Of a stretch of 64,000 nucleotides of DNA, positions 41,297 through 50,237 are shown piece after piece. The DNA lies in assembly GCF_000517065.1 (NCBI RefSeq), contig NZ_KI912105.1, positions 3,127,684 through 3,191,683 of the forward strand, in the 5' to 3' direction. Within the stretch, counting starts at the first letter, position 1, and the number at the start of each line of letters is the position of its first letter. The translations under genes were made by a program, and so were the position numbers. The notes under the pieces are model-generated. The model saw nothing but the letters and a program-made list of their open reading frames with translations, did not search any database and had not been told where the DNA came from. Source of the DNA: Alkaliflexus imshenetskii DSM 15055 (GTDB lineage Bacteria > Bacteroidota > Bacteroidia > Bacteroidales > Marinilabiliaceae).

Positions 41297-43006
41297 ATGG
41301 ATAAGCATAGAATGGTGATCTATCAGTTGTTACCACGACTGTTTGGTAACAGCAATCAAAATAGAAAAGTTAACGGTACTATTGATGAGAATGGTTGTGG
41401 TAAACTGGCCGATATCAATGATGGGGCGCTGCAATCAATTAAAGAACTCGGCGCCACGCATGTGTGGTTCACCGGCATCATCGAACACGCCACTTGTACT
41501 GACTACAGTAGTTTTGGCATACCAAATGACTCTCACGATGTGGTTAAAGGATTGGCCGGATCGCCGTATGCCATTAAAGACTATTACGATGTGGATCCGG
41601 ATTTGGCAGTGAATGTGGATGCCCGTATGCAGGAGTTTGAAGAGCTTGTTGCCCGAACACACGCGAATGGTCTCAAGGCCATCATCGATTTGGTTCCCAA
41701 TCATCTTGCCCGGAATTATAAGTCTGATTCGGCTCCTGATGGAGCAGTTGCTTTTGGTGCCAACGACGACCCTTCGCGCTCATTTCATAAAGACAATAAT
41801 TTCTATTATCTGCCGGATACAGAGTTTGTTGCTCCTGTGAAAAACCTTTCAGACAACAATTGGCATGAGATACCTGCCCGCGCAACCGGCAACGATTGCT
41901 TCTCACCCGCTCCTGCTATCACGGATTGGTATGAAACAGTTAAACTCAATTATGGTATAGACTATTTGGGTAATACCCAAGCTTCATTTGATCCAGAACC
42001 GGATACCTGGCTGAAAATGCGCGACATTGTGCTTTTTTGGGCAGCAAAGGGAGTTGATGGTTTTCGTTGTGATATGGCCGGTATGGTGCCAATCGAATTC
42101 TGGCGATGGATGATTGGAGAGGTACGCCGTACCTATCCCGAACTGCTCTTTATTGCTGAAGTTTACAATGCCGACGAATACAACGATTTTATTTTTAAGG
42201 GCGGGTTTGACTATTTGTATGACAAAGTGGTGCTCTATGACGGTATACGAGCCGTTGTCGAAGGTAAGGCATCTGCATCATCCATATCATCATGTTGGCA
42301 AAAAACAGATGGCTTACACCATTTTTTGCTCTACTTTATGGAGAATCACGATGAACAGCGGCTGGCATCTGATTTTTTTGCTGCTTCGGCTGAAAAGGCG
42401 ATTCCAGGAATGGTTGTAGCTGCCACCATGTTCAACAATCCTTTGTTAATCTATTTTGGTCAGGAGCTTGGTGAGCGCGGTATGGAGGCCGAAGGATTTA
42501 GCGGGTGTGATGGCCGAACAACGATTTTTGATTACTGGAGTCTGGAGCTCATGCATCAATGGAAAGGCGATGGCAGCTGGTCCGGTGAAGCGCTCCCCGA
42601 AGGGGCAAAGCACCTCAGAGGCTTTTACTGTAATTTGCTCAATCTAATTCAGGAGTATCCGGCGTTTTTCAAAGGCCGTTTTTACGACTTGATGTGGGCT
42701 AACAAAGAGAATGCTGCCTTCAACAGTGATGCAATTTTTGCTTTTTTGAGATACGATATGGGTCACGTTTATTTGGTGCTGGCCAATTTCAGCTCTCAAA
42801 TGCAATCCTATAAGTTGCGCATCCCCTCGGATGCCATGAATCTTTCCGGAATGGATTCGGCCAGATTTTATTATGGAAAGGATTTATTGCAGATGAATAA
42901 AGGTATTCAGTTTCCCGGTGAAGTAGCCTTGAATGGCGGGTTTGGAGGCAAAATTGAACCTTTTTCGGCAGCAATTTATGAGCTGACCGGTCAGTTGGCA
43001 CAGTGA
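41297..43006 (+). CDS. Intracellular GH13-family alpha-amylase-like enzyme
   Basis: A 569-residue enzyme. GH13 motifs: IIDLVPNHLARN, VDGFRCDMAG (nucleophile D259), LLFIAEVYN (acid E288) and FMENHDEQR (D352). No signal peptide, so cytoplasmic. C-terminal region (about 480-569) is beta-rich as in domain C. The translation could start at TTG 41291; ATG 41297 has AAGGGGTG 9 bp upstream and is chosen. Likely acts on alpha-glucans or oligosaccharides (glycogen or maltodextrin); subfamily is not clear. Neighbours are unrelated. Confidence 0.87.
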   Translation: MDKHRMVIYQLLPRLFGNSNQNRKVNGTIDENGCGKLADINDGALQSIKELGATHVWFTGIIEHATCTDYSSFGIPNDSHDVVKGLAGSPYAIKDYYDVDPDLAVNVDARMQEFEELVARTHANGLKAIIDLVPNHLARNYKSDSAPDGAVAFGANDDPSRSFHKDNNFYYLPDTEFVAPVKNLSDNNWHEIPARATGNDCFSPAPAITDWYETVKLNYGIDYLGNTQASFDPEPDTWLKMRDIVLFWAAKGVDGFRCDMAGMVPIEFWRWMIGEVRRTYPELLFIAEVYNADEYNDFIFKGGFDYLYDKVVLYDGIRAVVEGKASASSISSCWQKTDGLHHFLLYFMENHDEQRLASDFFAASAEKAIPGMVVAATMFNNPLLIYFGQELGERGMEAEGFSGCDGRTTIFDYWSLELMHQWKGDGSWSGEALPEGAKHLRGFYCNLLNLIQEYPAFFKGRFYDLMWANKENAAFNSDAIFAFLRYDMGHVYLVLANFSSQMQSYKLRIPSDAMNLSGMDSARFYYGKDLLQMNKGIQFPGEVALNGGFGGKIEPFSAAIYELTGQLAQ

Positions 43007-43154
43007 TTTCAGCATGAAGTGCTTACAACTGCTTTTCAGATTCCTCGTCATAAACCAAAAAGTGGTTATGTAACAGATGAATTTTACTTTACATTGGTAC
43101 ATTTTGTTTGTATATTCCATAGAGCTAATCCTGAAACCTTAAAGAAAAAGCGCC

Positions 43155-43481
43155 ATGGGAAAAGTAAATTTCACTTTCAACATCACACTTGACGAGGACG
43201 AATTTATCAGAGTTGATGACCACCTCTTTACCACACGCGAGACGCTGAGCAGAGAAGAGCCAAAGGTTCATCTTATCCGACCAAAGTTTTTAGAGCTGCT
43301 TAAGGAGTTTGAAGGAAAACTCACCATGAAAATGGTTGACGAATGGATGCTCCTGTCGCGCGCGCTCGACCAGTGTTGCAGTTTCGAGAATAAATGGGAC
43401 GACAAGAAAATTATCGAAGAGTTGATTAAAGGCCATGACCATCCGGTGAGCTGGTATGTGAGGAACTGCAAAGCGGCATAA
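43155..43481 (+). CDS. Small conserved-looking protein of unknown function
   Basis: A 108-residue soluble protein I do not recognise. It is acidic and helical: an N-terminal strand pair (KVNFTFNITL, DHLFTTRE), then helices FLELLKEFEGKLT, VDEWMLLSRALDQC and IIEELIKG. Cys-Cys at about 75 and a further Cys near the end. It has its own terminator. The ATG is preceded by AAAGAAAAAGCGCC, a weak ribosome-binding site; coding is supported by regular composition and by a downstream terminator. Confidence 0.6.
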   Translation: MGKVNFTFNITLDEDEFIRVDDHLFTTRETLSREEPKVHLIRPKFLELLKEFEGKLTMKMVDEWMLLSRALDQCCSFENKWDDKKIIEELIKGHDHPVSWYVRNCKAA

Positions 43482-43524
43482 TCTGAGCCGGCTTTTAAAG
43501 CTGCTCTATTGTAAAGAATTAAAG

Positions 43525-43567
43525 CAGGATACACCAACATTTAATTGTTGGGTTGTCCTGTTTTTTT
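43525..43567 (+). terminator. Terminator of the small gene at 43155
   Basis: CAGGA ... CCAACA-TTTAA-TTGTTGG ... TCCTG forms a two-part stem followed by T7. Confidence 0.8.
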
Positions 43568-44024
43568 ATGCACTTTTTACTTAGTTCATCTGTTTTATTG
43601 AGTTTTTTCCAGATTGTAATTCTGGAACTTATGGCTGTTTTTTCTATCCCTAATCATTGGTGTCCGGTTAAAATTTAATACTAAACAATGAAGTCTTTAT
43701 TCATGAAGCTTCAGAGAGTTTTAAGCTTCAATGGGGCTATTTTTTCGCCTCAAGGAATTTCCGTTAAGAAAATCAATTTTATTGTCGTCAGAAATTCGGA
43801 CTGTTTGAGCGTAGCGAGTTTCCGAATTTCTGACAATAGAATTGATTTTTAGGAAATTACTTGTAGCGGCGGCATTTTTTGTTTGCTTTTTTTGCTGTAG
43901 AAAAAAAGTAAAAGCCCGTGCGGCTAGAGCACTTAAAAGAAGGTTTGTTTTTTTGTCGGACAACAATGATCCCTAATCATAATGTAATGCCACGAACCTG
44001 CTTTTTAAGATGGATTTTTTGTGG
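43568..44024. other. Intergenic region with a long extragenic palindrome
   Basis: No gene. Besides the palindrome at 43756-43858 it has a GAAGCTT/AAGCTTC hairpin (43705-43730) and T/A-rich runs. The minus frame at 43721-43966 reads through the palindrome and is not convincing. Confidence 0.6.
43756..43858. repeat. Extragenic palindromic element
   Basis: Left arm 43756-43800 (AATTTCCGTTAAGAAAATCA to AGAAATTCGGA) pairs with right arm 43821-43858 (TCCGAATTTCTGACAATAGA to GGAAATT), with small bulges (GTTAAG vs TAA; GTC extra). The loop is CTGTTTGAGCGTAGCGAGTT. About 38 paired positions. Confidence 0.8.
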
Positions 44025-44032
44025 TAAGTTTG
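44025..44032 (+). promoter_or_regulatory. Candidate -7 element of the nucleoid-associated gene
   Basis: TAAGTTTG fits TAnnTTTG, 58 bp before ATG 44091; TTTT (44002-44005) stands at 19-bp spacing in place of TTTG. Confidence 0.45.
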
Positions 44033-44090
44033 CTGGTTACTATTTTATGCACATTAAGTTGGTCCCTAAATACTTGAAATTTTTTGGATT

Positions 44091-45140
44091 ATGATTGATA
44101 GCTCACAGGTGGTTATTGAAAGTGTGGTGGTTCACCACATCGGTTCCCGTGCCGAAGGGCAGGAAGTACGATACTCAAAGGACAAGTTGCGCCTTCAGGA
44201 TGAAGATTTGGTTGGAAACCTGCTCAAGACTTACTTCTTCAGCGCCTTTAAATCGGAAGCTTACTATAATTTCATTGGAGCTGAAGAGGGTGCTGCAGGG
44301 TTGATTTACCGCCTGGCCGAGGAGGTATTCAATGATGCATCAAACTTTTATAATGCCTCGTTACAGATGGCCGGCTTTCTGCATGAGCAGAGTAACCATC
44401 CCAAGATTCGGGGAGGTGAGTTTTATCTGGCGCTGTTCCGAAATTGCGTGGTCGATGGCGAAGTAGTGGATGCGTTGGGGCTGTTTAAATCGGAAAATAA
44501 AGAGACCTTCCTGAAAGTTTATCTCAAAGACCAAAATTTTGAGCTGGGGTCACATGATGGGATAAATATCCGGAAACTCGATAAGGGCTGCATCATTTTC
44601 AATACCGAGCGCGAAATTGGATATAAAGTGGTGATGGTTGACAACATCAATAAGGGTAATGAGGCCCGTTTCTGGAAAGAAGATTTCCTGGCACTCCAGC
44701 CACGTGAAGACAGTTACTATTTCACACAAAACTATCTCAATCTTTGCAAAGGGTTCGTGCAGGATGTTTATAACAAACAAAATCAGGTGGATAAGCCTGA
44801 GCAGTTTGATTTCTTGAATCGTTCGCTCGATTTTTTTGATAAAAAAGGGACTTTTAAGCAGGAAGATTTTGAACGTGAGGTGGTTCGGTTTCCCGAAGTA
44901 TCGGAAGCATTTACCGATTACCGACATCAGTTTGAAGAGGAGAGGGGTATCCCGATGAACGACAGCTTTGATATCTCCAAAAGTGCTGTTAAATCTGAAA
45001 AAAAGTACTTTAAGTCGATTCTGAAATTGGATAAAAACTTTCATGTATATGTGCATGGCCGTCGCGAATTTATAGAGAAGGGCTTCGACTCCCAAAAGGG
45101 AATGAATTACTACAAGCTGTTTTATGAGCAGGAGATGTAG
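44091..45140 (+). CDS. NdpA/YejK-family nucleoid-associated protein
   Basis: A 349-residue protein of the 37-kDa nucleoid-associated family: VVHHIGSRAEGQEVRYSK near the N-terminus, SNFYNASLQMAGFLHEQS, GGEFYLALFRNCVVDG, DALGLFKSENKETFLKVYL and GRREFIEKGFDSQKGMNYYK at the end. Members coat DNA; function in Bacteroidota is uncharacterised. Monocistronic-looking, 173 bp before the next gene. Confidence 0.85.
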   Translation: MIDSSQVVIESVVVHHIGSRAEGQEVRYSKDKLRLQDEDLVGNLLKTYFFSAFKSEAYYNFIGAEEGAAGLIYRLAEEVFNDASNFYNASLQMAGFLHEQSNHPKIRGGEFYLALFRNCVVDGEVVDALGLFKSENKETFLKVYLKDQNFELGSHDGINIRKLDKGCIIFNTEREIGYKVVMVDNINKGNEARFWKEDFLALQPREDSYYFTQNYLNLCKGFVQDVYNKQNQVDKPEQFDFLNRSLDFFDKKGTFKQEDFEREVVRFPEVSEAFTDYRHQFEEERGIPMNDSFDISKSAVKSEKKYFKSILKLDKNFHVYVHGRREFIEKGFDSQKGMNYYKLFYEQEM

Positions 45141-45313
45141 TTTGAGGTGGTTGTTTTTACAGTGAGTATCGCCATGTACACTCTGCCTTATTTGTCGATG
45201 CTTATACCGAAATGGGATGTTGCATTGAATATGTATTGTTTTGTGTAGCCTTATTTTTTAGTTTTAAATGAATATTATCCGGCAGATTTCTCTTAATCTG
45301 CGTTATCACCAAA

Positions 45314-46687
45314 ATGGAATTTAAACAACATACTGCTTTCATTGAACGCATCACGTCGCAACTGGGCACTGATGCTACTGAGTTTCTTAACGCTTTATCG
45401 GCCGACCCTGCCATATCGGTGCGAAAAAATACAATGAAACATGCTCCGGTTGATTTAAGTGAAACGCACAATGTACCGTGGTGCAATGCAGGTGTCTATT
45501 TGTCTGAAAAGCCTGTGTTTACATTGGATCCGCTGTTTCACGCGGGATGTTACTATCCTCAGGAAGCCAGCAGCATGATCATCGATTGGGTGGTGCGTGA
45601 TGTTTGCAAACTGCCCGAGAATCCGAAGGTGCTTGATTTGTGTGGTGCCCCTGGAGGTAAGAGTACTTTGTTGGCCTCCTGGCTAAGTGGCAACGGATTG
45701 TTGGTGGCCAATGAGGTGATTCGTAACCGGGCGGTTATTCTTTCGGAAAACATGATAAAATGGGGAGCACCAAATTGTATTGTTACACGTAACGAGCCAT
45801 CAGACTTTGCTGTTTTAGATTCTTTTTTTGATTTGATGGTTGTGGATGCGCCTTGTTCCGGCGAGGGGATGTTTCGGAAGGACGTCAGAGCTGTGGAGGA
45901 GTGGAGTGAAGGCAATGCAGCCATGTGTGCGCAGCGTCAACGGCGGATACTGACCGAAGCGTGGCCAGCCTTGCAACAGGGTGGTTATCTCATTTACAGT
46001 ACGTGTACGTTTAATCCTGCAGAAAATGAGGAGAATGTGTCATGGTTTTCCAACGAGTTTGGCGCCGAAGTACAAAGCGTTATTGCTCCCGAAGCATGGG
46101 GTCTTACTTCAATCGCCATCGGGAATGGGAATGGTCTGGCATTTTATCCCAACAGGGTTAAAGGTGAGGGATTTTTCATCGCAGTACTTCAAAAAACTGC
46201 GACAGATGCCAATACTGGTCGCAAAGAGCGGAGCCGCGACAAACGAAAAGGTAATGCTGGTAAATTACCGGTTGATGTGTCAGGATGGCTTCAAAATAGC
46301 CGGGAATGGTGCTATTATGAAGAGCGGGCTGGTTGGCGCGCGTTTCCCATGCATTTTAAATCTGAATTGCAGATGCTAAAGTCTGCTCTTGGCGTCCTTA
46401 ATTATGGTGTGCTGTTGGGGCAGCCCATGAAAAACATGCTGATTCCGGCGCATGAGTTGGCGCTCTCTACAGCATTAAACAGAGATGCTTTTATTTTTGC
46501 TGAGTTACAAAAGCAAGAGGCATTGCGATATTTAAAGGGAGAGTCATTGTCTGGTCAGATGGTTGAAAGGGGGTATGTAATAGTTGCTTACAAAAATTTA
46601 CCTCTTGGTTTTGTCAAGAATATCGGGACCCGTATGAACAATCTTTATCCATCCGAATGGCGTATTCGTATGGCTCTACCCGAATAG
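45314..46687 (+). CDS. RsmF-like rRNA cytosine-C5 methyltransferase (NOL1/NOP2/sun family)
   Basis: A 457-residue enzyme that methylates cytosine C5 in rRNA using SAM. SAM site DLCGAPGGKSTLLASWL (about 111-127), catalytic motifs VVDAPCSGEGMFRKD and YSTCTFNPAENEEN (two Cys). The C-terminal third (about 310-457) resembles the RNA-binding tail of RsmF: GYVIVAYKNLPLGFVKNIG and NNLYPSEWRIR. The first 60 residues carry NAGVYLSEKPVF. Length is close to E. coli RsmF (479). Substrate position is not shown. Confidence 0.87.
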   Translation: MEFKQHTAFIERITSQLGTDATEFLNALSADPAISVRKNTMKHAPVDLSETHNVPWCNAGVYLSEKPVFTLDPLFHAGCYYPQEASSMIIDWVVRDVCKLPENPKVLDLCGAPGGKSTLLASWLSGNGLLVANEVIRNRAVILSENMIKWGAPNCIVTRNEPSDFAVLDSFFDLMVVDAPCSGEGMFRKDVRAVEEWSEGNAAMCAQRQRRILTEAWPALQQGGYLIYSTCTFNPAENEENVSWFSNEFGAEVQSVIAPEAWGLTSIAIGNGNGLAFYPNRVKGEGFFIAVLQKTATDANTGRKERSRDKRKGNAGKLPVDVSGWLQNSREWCYYEERAGWRAFPMHFKSELQMLKSALGVLNYGVLLGQPMKNMLIPAHELALSTALNRDAFIFAELQKQEALRYLKGESLSGQMVERGYVIVAYKNLPLGFVKNIGTRMNNLYPSEWRIRMALPE

Positions 46688-46711
46688 TGTGTTTGGTGTA
46701 TATAAATTTTA

Positions 46712-46719
46712 TACATTTG
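46712..46719 (+). promoter_or_regulatory. Candidate -7 element of trkH
   Basis: TACATTTG fits TAnnTTTG; a TTTG stands 16 bp upstream, a little short. Gives a leader of about 95 nt to ATG 46819. Confidence 0.45.
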
Positions 46720-46818
46720 CGCCTCTTTTAAAGTGAGAATCTTAAAATTGGGATTCACAATGAAGGGTTTATATTAGGTTCATCCTTCTTAATCGTTTTA
46801 TTTTAATTCCGTTCGGAA

Positions 46819-48264
46819 ATGAACTTCCGGTTTATACTGAATATTTTTGGCCGGGTACTCACACTACTTGGTCTGTTTATGCTCTCCAGCATCATTTGGG
46901 CGCTTTTTTATCACGAGCATGTGGTAGATGAGCTGCTGCTCTCATCTGTAATTACGATGGCTACAGGAGGAGTTATGTATCTTTTTACGCTCCGAAACCT
47001 CAAAAAAGAGCTAAGTTTAAAGGATAGTTACTTTACCGTTACATTCACTTGGGTCATAATCTCACTTTTTGGTGCTTTGCCATATCTGTTTACAGGTGCC
47101 ATTCCCAATGTTTTCGATGCACTTTTCGAGACGGTGTCGGGATTTACCACCACGGGATCGTCCATCCTGGTTGATATTGAATCATTGCCAAAGAGCGTGC
47201 TGTTTTGGCGAAGCCTCACCCATTGGATTGGTGGTATGGGCATCATCGTTCTGGTAGTGGCCATTCTGCCATTGTTGCGCATTGGTGGATATAACCTGTT
47301 TAAAAATGAAGCATCAGGAATCTCTTATGAAAAACTAACACCAAAAACGGCAAGTACGGCCAAAAGACTTTGGGGAATTTATGTGGTGCTAACCTTTATT
47401 TTAATGGGGCTGTTAATGTTAGGCGACATGAGCTTTTATGATGCCATGAACCATGCGTTCAGTACCATGTCAACCGGAGGGTTTTCTACCAAAAATGATA
47501 GTATTTCAGGGTTCTCGACATTTTCGCAGTACACAATTATCCTCTTTATGTTTTTGGCAGGAGCCAATTTTTATCTCCATTACCATTTTGTGAAGGGGCG
47601 TTTCAGGCGGGTATTTGAAAATGTTGAGCTCCGTACCTATTCCAGCATCATTGTTTTGGTGGCTGTTGGCATTGCAATCATCATTTACAGGGAGGGTGGA
47701 TTGACCATTGAGAAAGCCCTTCGCGATGCATTTTTTCAGGTTGTCTCCATCATTACCACCACCGGATTTGCTACTTATGACTATTTGATGTGGCCTGTTC
47801 CGGCATGGACAATGATTTTTTTGCTGATGTTTGTGGGTGCATGCGTGGGCAGTACCGGTGGCGGGGTAAAAGTTATACGCCACGTGGTTTCTTTTAAAAA
47901 TGTGTTTCTGAATTTCCGCCGTATGCTTCACCCAAACAGTGTGAGCCTCCTTAAAATTAACAATGAAGTTATTGATGATGACAAGGTTGTGAGCCTCATC
48001 TCATTTCTTGTTCTCTATATTTTTACATTCACCCTTGGCTCCATTGTGATGGTATTTTTGGGTGAGGATATTTTAACAGCAGTAGGCTCTGTAGCGGCCA
48101 ACATGGGTGGTGTGGGGCCTGGTATAGGCTCTGTTGGGCCGGCCAGCAGCTACGCCCACATCCACGATGCCGGAAAAGTTGTACTCTCCTTTTTAATGAT
48201 TATTGGCCGTTTGGAACTTACTACGGTATTGATTCTGTTCACCAGCCTTTTTTGGGATCGGTAG
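46819..48264 (+). CDS. trkH: TrkH-family potassium uptake protein
   Basis: A 481-residue inner-membrane K+ transporter. Selectivity-filter-like repeats are visible: GFTTTGSSIL, STMSTGGFSTK, ITTTGFATYD and a fourth after GGGVKV (AANMGGVGPG). Eight to ten membrane helices. TrkH pairs with a cytoplasmic TrkA NAD-binding subunit, which is not in the window, so it must be encoded elsewhere. Converges with the GNAT-nitrilase gene (4-bp gap). Confidence 0.92.
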   Translation: MNFRFILNIFGRVLTLLGLFMLSSIIWALFYHEHVVDELLLSSVITMATGGVMYLFTLRNLKKELSLKDSYFTVTFTWVIISLFGALPYLFTGAIPNVFDALFETVSGFTTTGSSILVDIESLPKSVLFWRSLTHWIGGMGIIVLVVAILPLLRIGGYNLFKNEASGISYEKLTPKTASTAKRLWGIYVVLTFILMGLLMLGDMSFYDAMNHAFSTMSTGGFSTKNDSISGFSTFSQYTIILFMFLAGANFYLHYHFVKGRFRRVFENVELRTYSSIIVLVAVGIAIIIYREGGLTIEKALRDAFFQVVSIITTTGFATYDYLMWPVPAWTMIFLLMFVGACVGSTGGGVKVIRHVVSFKNVFLNFRRMLHPNSVSLLKINNEVIDDDKVVSLISFLVLYIFTFTLGSIVMVFLGEDILTAVGSVAANMGGVGPGIGSVGPASSYAHIHDAGKVVLSFLMIIGRLELTTVLILFTSLFWDR

Positions 48265-48268
48265 TTTT

Positions 48269-49801
48269 TTATTTTTCCGAGTCCTTCAAGCGCAGGTCAA
48301 ATACATCTTTGCGTCGGTCTTTAAGGTTTCGCACGCTGCCATAGGTATGTAGTTCCGACAGCAGATCCAAATCCACGTCAGAAACAAGAATCATTTCGGT
48401 ATTTGGTGTAGCTTCAGTTTTAACACCATTGGTAGGGAATGGAAAGTCGCATGGCGTAAACACAGCTGATTGGGCATACTGTATGTCCATGTTGTGCACT
48501 TTTGGCAGGTTTCCAACCGATCCGGCAATGGCAACAAAACACTCGTTTTCGATGGCACGTGCCCTGGCACAATATCTCACCCGACTGTAGCCGGTTTGAG
48601 TATCGGTCAGGAATGGCACAAAAAGAATTTTCATTCCCTGGTCGGCTAAAATGCGTGCCAGTTCCGGAAACTCTACATCATAGCAGATGAGTACACCTAT
48701 CTTGCCGCAGTCGGTTTCAAACACTTTAACCTGATTGCTGCCTGTTAGTCCCCAAAACTTCACTTCATCGGGTGTTACATGAATTTTTTCGTAACTGTCA
48801 ACGGTGCCATTTCTGCGACACAGATATCCTATATTATAAAGTGTGTCCCCTTTCATTAAAGGCATACTTCCGGTGATGATGTTTACGTTGTAGCTGATGG
48901 CCAGCTGCGTAAATCTATCGCGTATGTCCTCGGTATATTCGGCCAGTTTGCGAATGGCTTCGGGTTCCGAAAGGTGGTTGTATTTAGCCATCAGTGGCGC
49001 GTTGAAGAACTCGGGAAACAGAATGAAGTCACTTTTATAACCCGATACGGCATCCACAAAATACTCTATCTGCTCATACATATCCTCAGGCGTGGCATAA
49101 TGACGCATCTGCCATTGTACCAGTCCCAGCCTTACAATTGATTTTTGTTGGCTTAGCGACTTTGTCTTTTTTGTGTAATAAATGTTATCCCATTGTAGAA
49201 GCACTGCATATTCTTTGGATTCTTTGTCGCCGGGAAGATAGCCTTTGAGTACCTTCTTAACGTGAAAGTCGTTTGATAGCTGGAATGTCAGGGTGGGGTC
49301 ATAAAGCTCTTTAAACTTAACCTTTTGGATAAAATCCTTAGGCGAAAGCTCATTTGAATATTTGTAGTAGTTGGGGATTCTTCCGCCAAAGATTATCGCT
49401 TTCAGATTAAGCTGTTCACACAATTCCTTGCGGGCATCGTACATCCTGCGAGCCAGTCGCAATCCTCGGTATTCAGGTGTGATAAATACATCAATGCCAT
49501 AAAGCACATCGCCTTTGGGGTTGTGGGTGCTGAAAGTATAGTTGCCGGTTATCTCCTCGTAAGTGTGTTCATCGCTAAACAATTCATATTTCACGATAAG
49601 TGAAAGCGCGCAGCCAGCTACTTTTCCGTCAACTACCACAGCAAGTTGTCCTTCGGGAAATATGTTGAGAAGCGTCTGTATGTGATGTTCCCTCCAATAT
49701 GAACCGGGCCAGTTGCTATATGCCTCTGTCATTGATGTCTTGAGTTGCTGATAATCTTCAATGTTCAGGTTACGTAGCTCTACATTCTTTATTTCTGCCA
49801 T
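48269..49801 (-). CDS. Fused GNAT acetyltransferase and carbon-nitrogen hydrolase
   Basis: A 510-residue two-domain protein. About 1-210 is GNAT-like: VDGKVAGCALSLIV, VFITPEYRGLRLARRMYDAR (acetyl-CoA loop). About 220-505 is a nitrilase-superfamily hydrolase with FPEFFNAPLMAKY (Glu), SYEKIHVTPDEV (Lys) and GVLICYDVEFPE (Cys), then FATDTQ-like VPFLTDTQTGYSRVRYCARA. The fusion is recurrent in Bacteroidota. Substrate is unknown; it may act on an amide or polyamine-like metabolite with acetylation. Confidence 0.85.
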   Translation of the reverse strand: MAEIKNVELRNLNIEDYQQLKTSMTEAYSNWPGSYWREHHIQTLLNIFPEGQLAVVVDGKVAGCALSLIVKYELFSDEHTYEEITGNYTFSTHNPKGDVLYGIDVFITPEYRGLRLARRMYDARKELCEQLNLKAIIFGGRIPNYYKYSNELSPKDFIQKVKFKELYDPTLTFQLSNDFHVKKVLKGYLPGDKESKEYAVLLQWDNIYYTKKTKSLSQQKSIVRLGLVQWQMRHYATPEDMYEQIEYFVDAVSGYKSDFILFPEFFNAPLMAKYNHLSEPEAIRKLAEYTEDIRDRFTQLAISYNVNIITGSMPLMKGDTLYNIGYLCRRNGTVDSYEKIHVTPDEVKFWGLTGSNQVKVFETDCGKIGVLICYDVEFPELARILADQGMKILFVPFLTDTQTGYSRVRYCARARAIENECFVAIAGSVGNLPKVHNMDIQYAQSAVFTPCDFPFPTNGVKTEATPNTEMILVSDVDLDLLSELHTYGSVRNLKDRRKDVFDLRLKDSEK

Positions 49802-50237
49802 AAAATTGTTTTTTCTATTATTCCGTTACCTTCTCTAAAGTAAATAAAATAAAGCTTTTTAGCAATTATAATTTGGGGCTCCAGCTTTCTATTATCGGTG
49901 AGTCACGTGATTATTTAAACGATTTTTCCGGATGGATATCTGGTATGTTTTTGGGAGATTTTCGTTTGAAGGGCAAATTTCTTCAATATTATTTTTGCAG
50001 ATTTTGCCGGTGGTTGCATGCACATTCTGTTTTCGAATTGTATTATCTCTCTTCGATTTGGGATTAGTAATTATTGGTGATATTTTTTCTATGAGTGATA
50101 TTTTCTTTGCCTGATTTTGATGATAATTATAAATTGAAAGATTCTTATATGTTGTTGTAGGATAATAATTTATAAATTTATGAAGCTGTATTATTACACA
50201 AACTGTAAAATTGTGTCAGTTTCTTAAGTCGATGTTT
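49802..50237. other. 436-bp AT-rich region before the CE15 gene
   Basis: No supported gene. A short hydrophobic frame (49932-50114) has no ribosome-binding site or homology I recognise. No TAnnTTTG match was found. The upstream part must contain the minus-strand promoter of the GNAT-nitrilase gene. Confidence 0.45.

Noticed and set aside
43721-43966. 81-codon minus-strand ORF
   Set aside because: It reads through the long palindrome at 43756-43858, so an open frame is expected from the symmetric sequence; no domain is visible.
49932-50114. 60-codon hydrophobic ORF before the CE15 gene
   Set aside because: Hydrophobic because the region is AT-rich; no Shine-Dalgarno-like site and no relation to its neighbours.
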